From positions 166,421 through 230,420 of the forward strand of contig NZ_KI519427.1 in NCBI RefSeq assembly GCF_000482465.1: DNA of 64,000 bases, read 5' to 3'. The notes below the pieces were generated by a model. It was not told the origin of the DNA. It made no database searches and was given only the letters and a program-made list of their open reading frames with translations. The DNA is from Runella limosa DSM 17973. GTDB lineage: Bacteria; Bacteroidota; Bacteroidia; Cytophagales; Spirosomataceae. Made by a program: the position numbers and the translations under genes. How positions within the stretch are numbered: position 1 is the first letter of the stretch; each line of letters starts with the position of its first letter. Below, in pieces: positions 62,944-64,000 of this stretch.

Positions 62944-62970
62944 AAGAGTTGGATTTTACCAAAATGAATT

Positions 62971-62998
62971 AACAAGGCCCGCTATGGCGGGTCTTGTT
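62971..62998 (+). terminator. Terminator after T9SS protein
   Basis: Stem AACAAGGCCCGC / GCGGGTCTTGTT with loop TATG between convergent genes; no long T run on plus strand, so activity may be weak or two-way. Confidence 0.7.
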
Positions 62999-62999
62999 G

Positions 63000-63674
63000 T
63001 TATAAAAGCTCGGTTGGGTCAATGAGCCTGTGCTTAATGGCAAAAAGTACCAAGCCTGCTGAGTTGCGAGCACCTGTTTTTTCGAGCAAGTTGTTGCGAT
63101 GCCCATCGACAGTACGAACGCTAATAAAAAGCTGGTCGGCAATTTCTTGGGCAGTTCGTTGTTTACAAATGAGGCTAAGTACTTCAATTTCCCGAGAAGT
63201 GAGGGTCGAAGGGATGTTATCGGTGAGCGTAATTTTTTGACGCTTGTTAGTCAGCCGATTTTTCATGGCATTCAGAAACGCCTCATTGAAGTAAAAATCT
63301 TTGTCGATAACTGTCCGAATGGCTCGCTCTACTTCTTCGGGTTCAACGTTTTTGAAAAGATAAGCATTTACCCCCAGCTCCATCAAATGAGTGACGAAAC
63401 GGTCTTCGCCATAGACCGAAAGTATGATTATTTTGATAGAAGGATAGTGTACGTGAAGGAGCTTGGTGGTTTCAATGCCATTCAACTCAGGCATCGACAA
63501 ATCAAGCAAGACCACGTCGGGAATGGGTTCAAAGTTTTGAAGCGAATCAAGTAAAATACGGCCGTTATCAGCCTCTAACACAATCGAAATATTCTCAAAT
63601 GTATTGATAATTGACGCCATTCCGCGCCGAAAAAGTACTTGGTCGTCGGTAATGGCTACGCGGATGTTTGCCAT
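63000..63674 (-). CDS. NarL-family response regulator
   Basis: 224 residues. Receiver domain with D11-D12, phospho-acceptor D58 (VVLLDLSMPEL), a Ser in ILSVYGE, and K108 (AYLFKNVE). The LuxR HTH (about 155-215) with LTSREIEVLSLICKQRTAQ and VRTVDGHRNNLLEK follows. The kinase gene ends 7 bases upstream, so they form a kinase-regulator operon. Converges on the T9SS gene. Confidence 0.93.
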   Translation of the reverse strand: MANIRVAITDDQVLFRRGMASIINTFENISIVLEADNGRILLDSLQNFEPIPDVVLLDLSMPELNGIETTKLLHVHYPSIKIIILSVYGEDRFVTHLMELGVNAYLFKNVEPEEVERAIRTVIDKDFYFNEAFLNAMKNRLTNKRQKITLTDNIPSTLTSREIEVLSLICKQRTAQEIADQLFISVRTVDGHRNNLLEKTGARNSAGLVLFAIKHRLIDPTELL

Positions 63675-63681
63675 AGAATTA

Positions 63682-63999
63682 TTATGCGGAAAGAGGAACG
63701 TTAACGGTCACTTTGGTCCCTTGATTGGGTTGGGTAATAAACTGCAATGTACCATCAAACATACGGGCACGAGTTTCGATATTTTTAAGACCTAAACTTT
63801 TTTTGCGATAAGCCTCGTCAAAATCAAAACCGCGCCCGTTGTCGATGTAAAGTAGGGTAAGTTGGGTGTTTTGCTTTTGAACTGTAATCTGAATTTGAGT
63901 CGCTTGTGCGTATTTAATGGTATTATTGAGTAATTCTTGCACAAGTCGGTACAGCATCAAGTTGAGCGAAACGCTGGCTTCGGGAATGTCCTCAATTTG
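63682..63999 (-). CDS. NarL-type sensor histidine kinase, C-terminal part
   Basis: The frame runs off the right edge at 63999; the ATG at 63960 is internal. About 105 residues are visible and form the HATPase_c domain: N-box RLVQELLNNTIKYAQAT, then YIDNGRGFDF (G1) and a final LGLKNIETRARMFDG. This matches HisKA_3-type kinases. Sensor and dimerisation domains lie outside the window. Partner of the regulator at 63000. Confidence 0.9.
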   Translation of the reverse strand, partial: QIEDIPEASVSLNLMLYRLVQELLNNTIKYAQATQIQITVQKQNTQLTLLYIDNGRGFDFDEAYRKKSLGLKNIETRARMFDGTLQFITQPNQGTKVTVNVPLSA

Positions 64000-64000
64000 C

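Noticed and set aside
1..64000. Integrase, transposase, retron or reverse-transcriptase genes driving the islands
   Set aside because: None of the frames carries R-H-R-Y, DDE, HUH or RT motifs that I could see; any driver must lie outside the window.

Overview
The window reads as chromosomal DNA of a Bacteroidota bacterium, most likely Cytophagales (Spirosomaceae-like). Supporting signs are a T9SS-secreted protein with a C-terminal sorting domain, a GldF gliding-type ABC permease, a beta-propeller sensor kinase, a fused MurF-alanine racemase, DUF1573, DUF1003, DUF3667 and DUF4199 proteins, and TAnnTTTG -7 boxes before several genes. Both ends cut genes: an SGNH hydrolase at the left and a sensor kinase at the right. 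No rRNA, tRNA, CRISPR array, intact transposase or integrase was seen.

Layout. 1-1161: end of an SGNH hydrolase and a stand-alone acyltransferase-type (E2) protein. 1162-5730: AT-rich accessory island 1 (393-aa protein, HEPN-like protein, zinc-ribbon membrane protein, truncated PhyH oxygenase, VOC protein). 5789-24784: host backbone with an OmpR-type two-component system, DUF1573, MFS transporter, small FeoB-associated-type protein, gpsA, an OM protein/DUF1003 pair, hisGDC, a D-amino-acid dehydrogenase, a propeller kinase/LuxR regulator pair, a retropepsin-PDZ protein, and a U32 peptidase-family protein with ferredoxin. 24785-27369: island 2 (DUF3667 and WGR lipoprotein). 27370-30757: two polysaccharide-lyase-type genes. 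30758-36544: island 3 (Fic/antitoxin/HTH, a membrane protein, a DGQHR gene pair). 36545-38924: alginate-lyase-like gene divergent from a GH43. 39276-64000: host genes (murF-alr, HhH-GPD glycosylase, GH25, thrC, LysR, LolD-like ATPase, XRE/IrrE regulator, 5-oxoprolinase, gldF, DUF4199, lptB, recJ, saccharopine dehydrogenase, DinB, 1581-aa T9SS protein, NarL/kinase pair).

The most unusual content is the architecture of the three islands. Each lies beside arrays of a ~20-bp unit (TTTGTCACCTCGACGAAGG), several of which abut host stop codons. In islands 1 and 3 the array is followed by a conserved ~400-bp non-coding leader, a pair of hairpins ending in a TAAC...GTTA imperfect palindrome, and then AT-rich cargo genes all on one strand. 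Island 2 keeps the array and leader but has a collapsed palindrome. Further TAAC...GTTA palindromes separate cargo genes. This resembles an integron cassette array without integrase (a CALIN), with its own leader. It is the best candidate here for an undescribed mobile or defence-cargo system. The cargo (HEPN-like, Fic/antitoxin, DGQHR pair, orphan proteins) fits toxin or defence functions, but this is inference from sequence only.

Islands 2 and 3 also sit among genes for uronate-type polysaccharide breakdown, which may be one carbohydrate locus split by insertions. A second repeat class, perfect palindromes built on CCCGAAAGT/ACTTTCGGG, occurs between genes and once in frame inside hisC, where it appears to have added about 12 residues to the enzyme.
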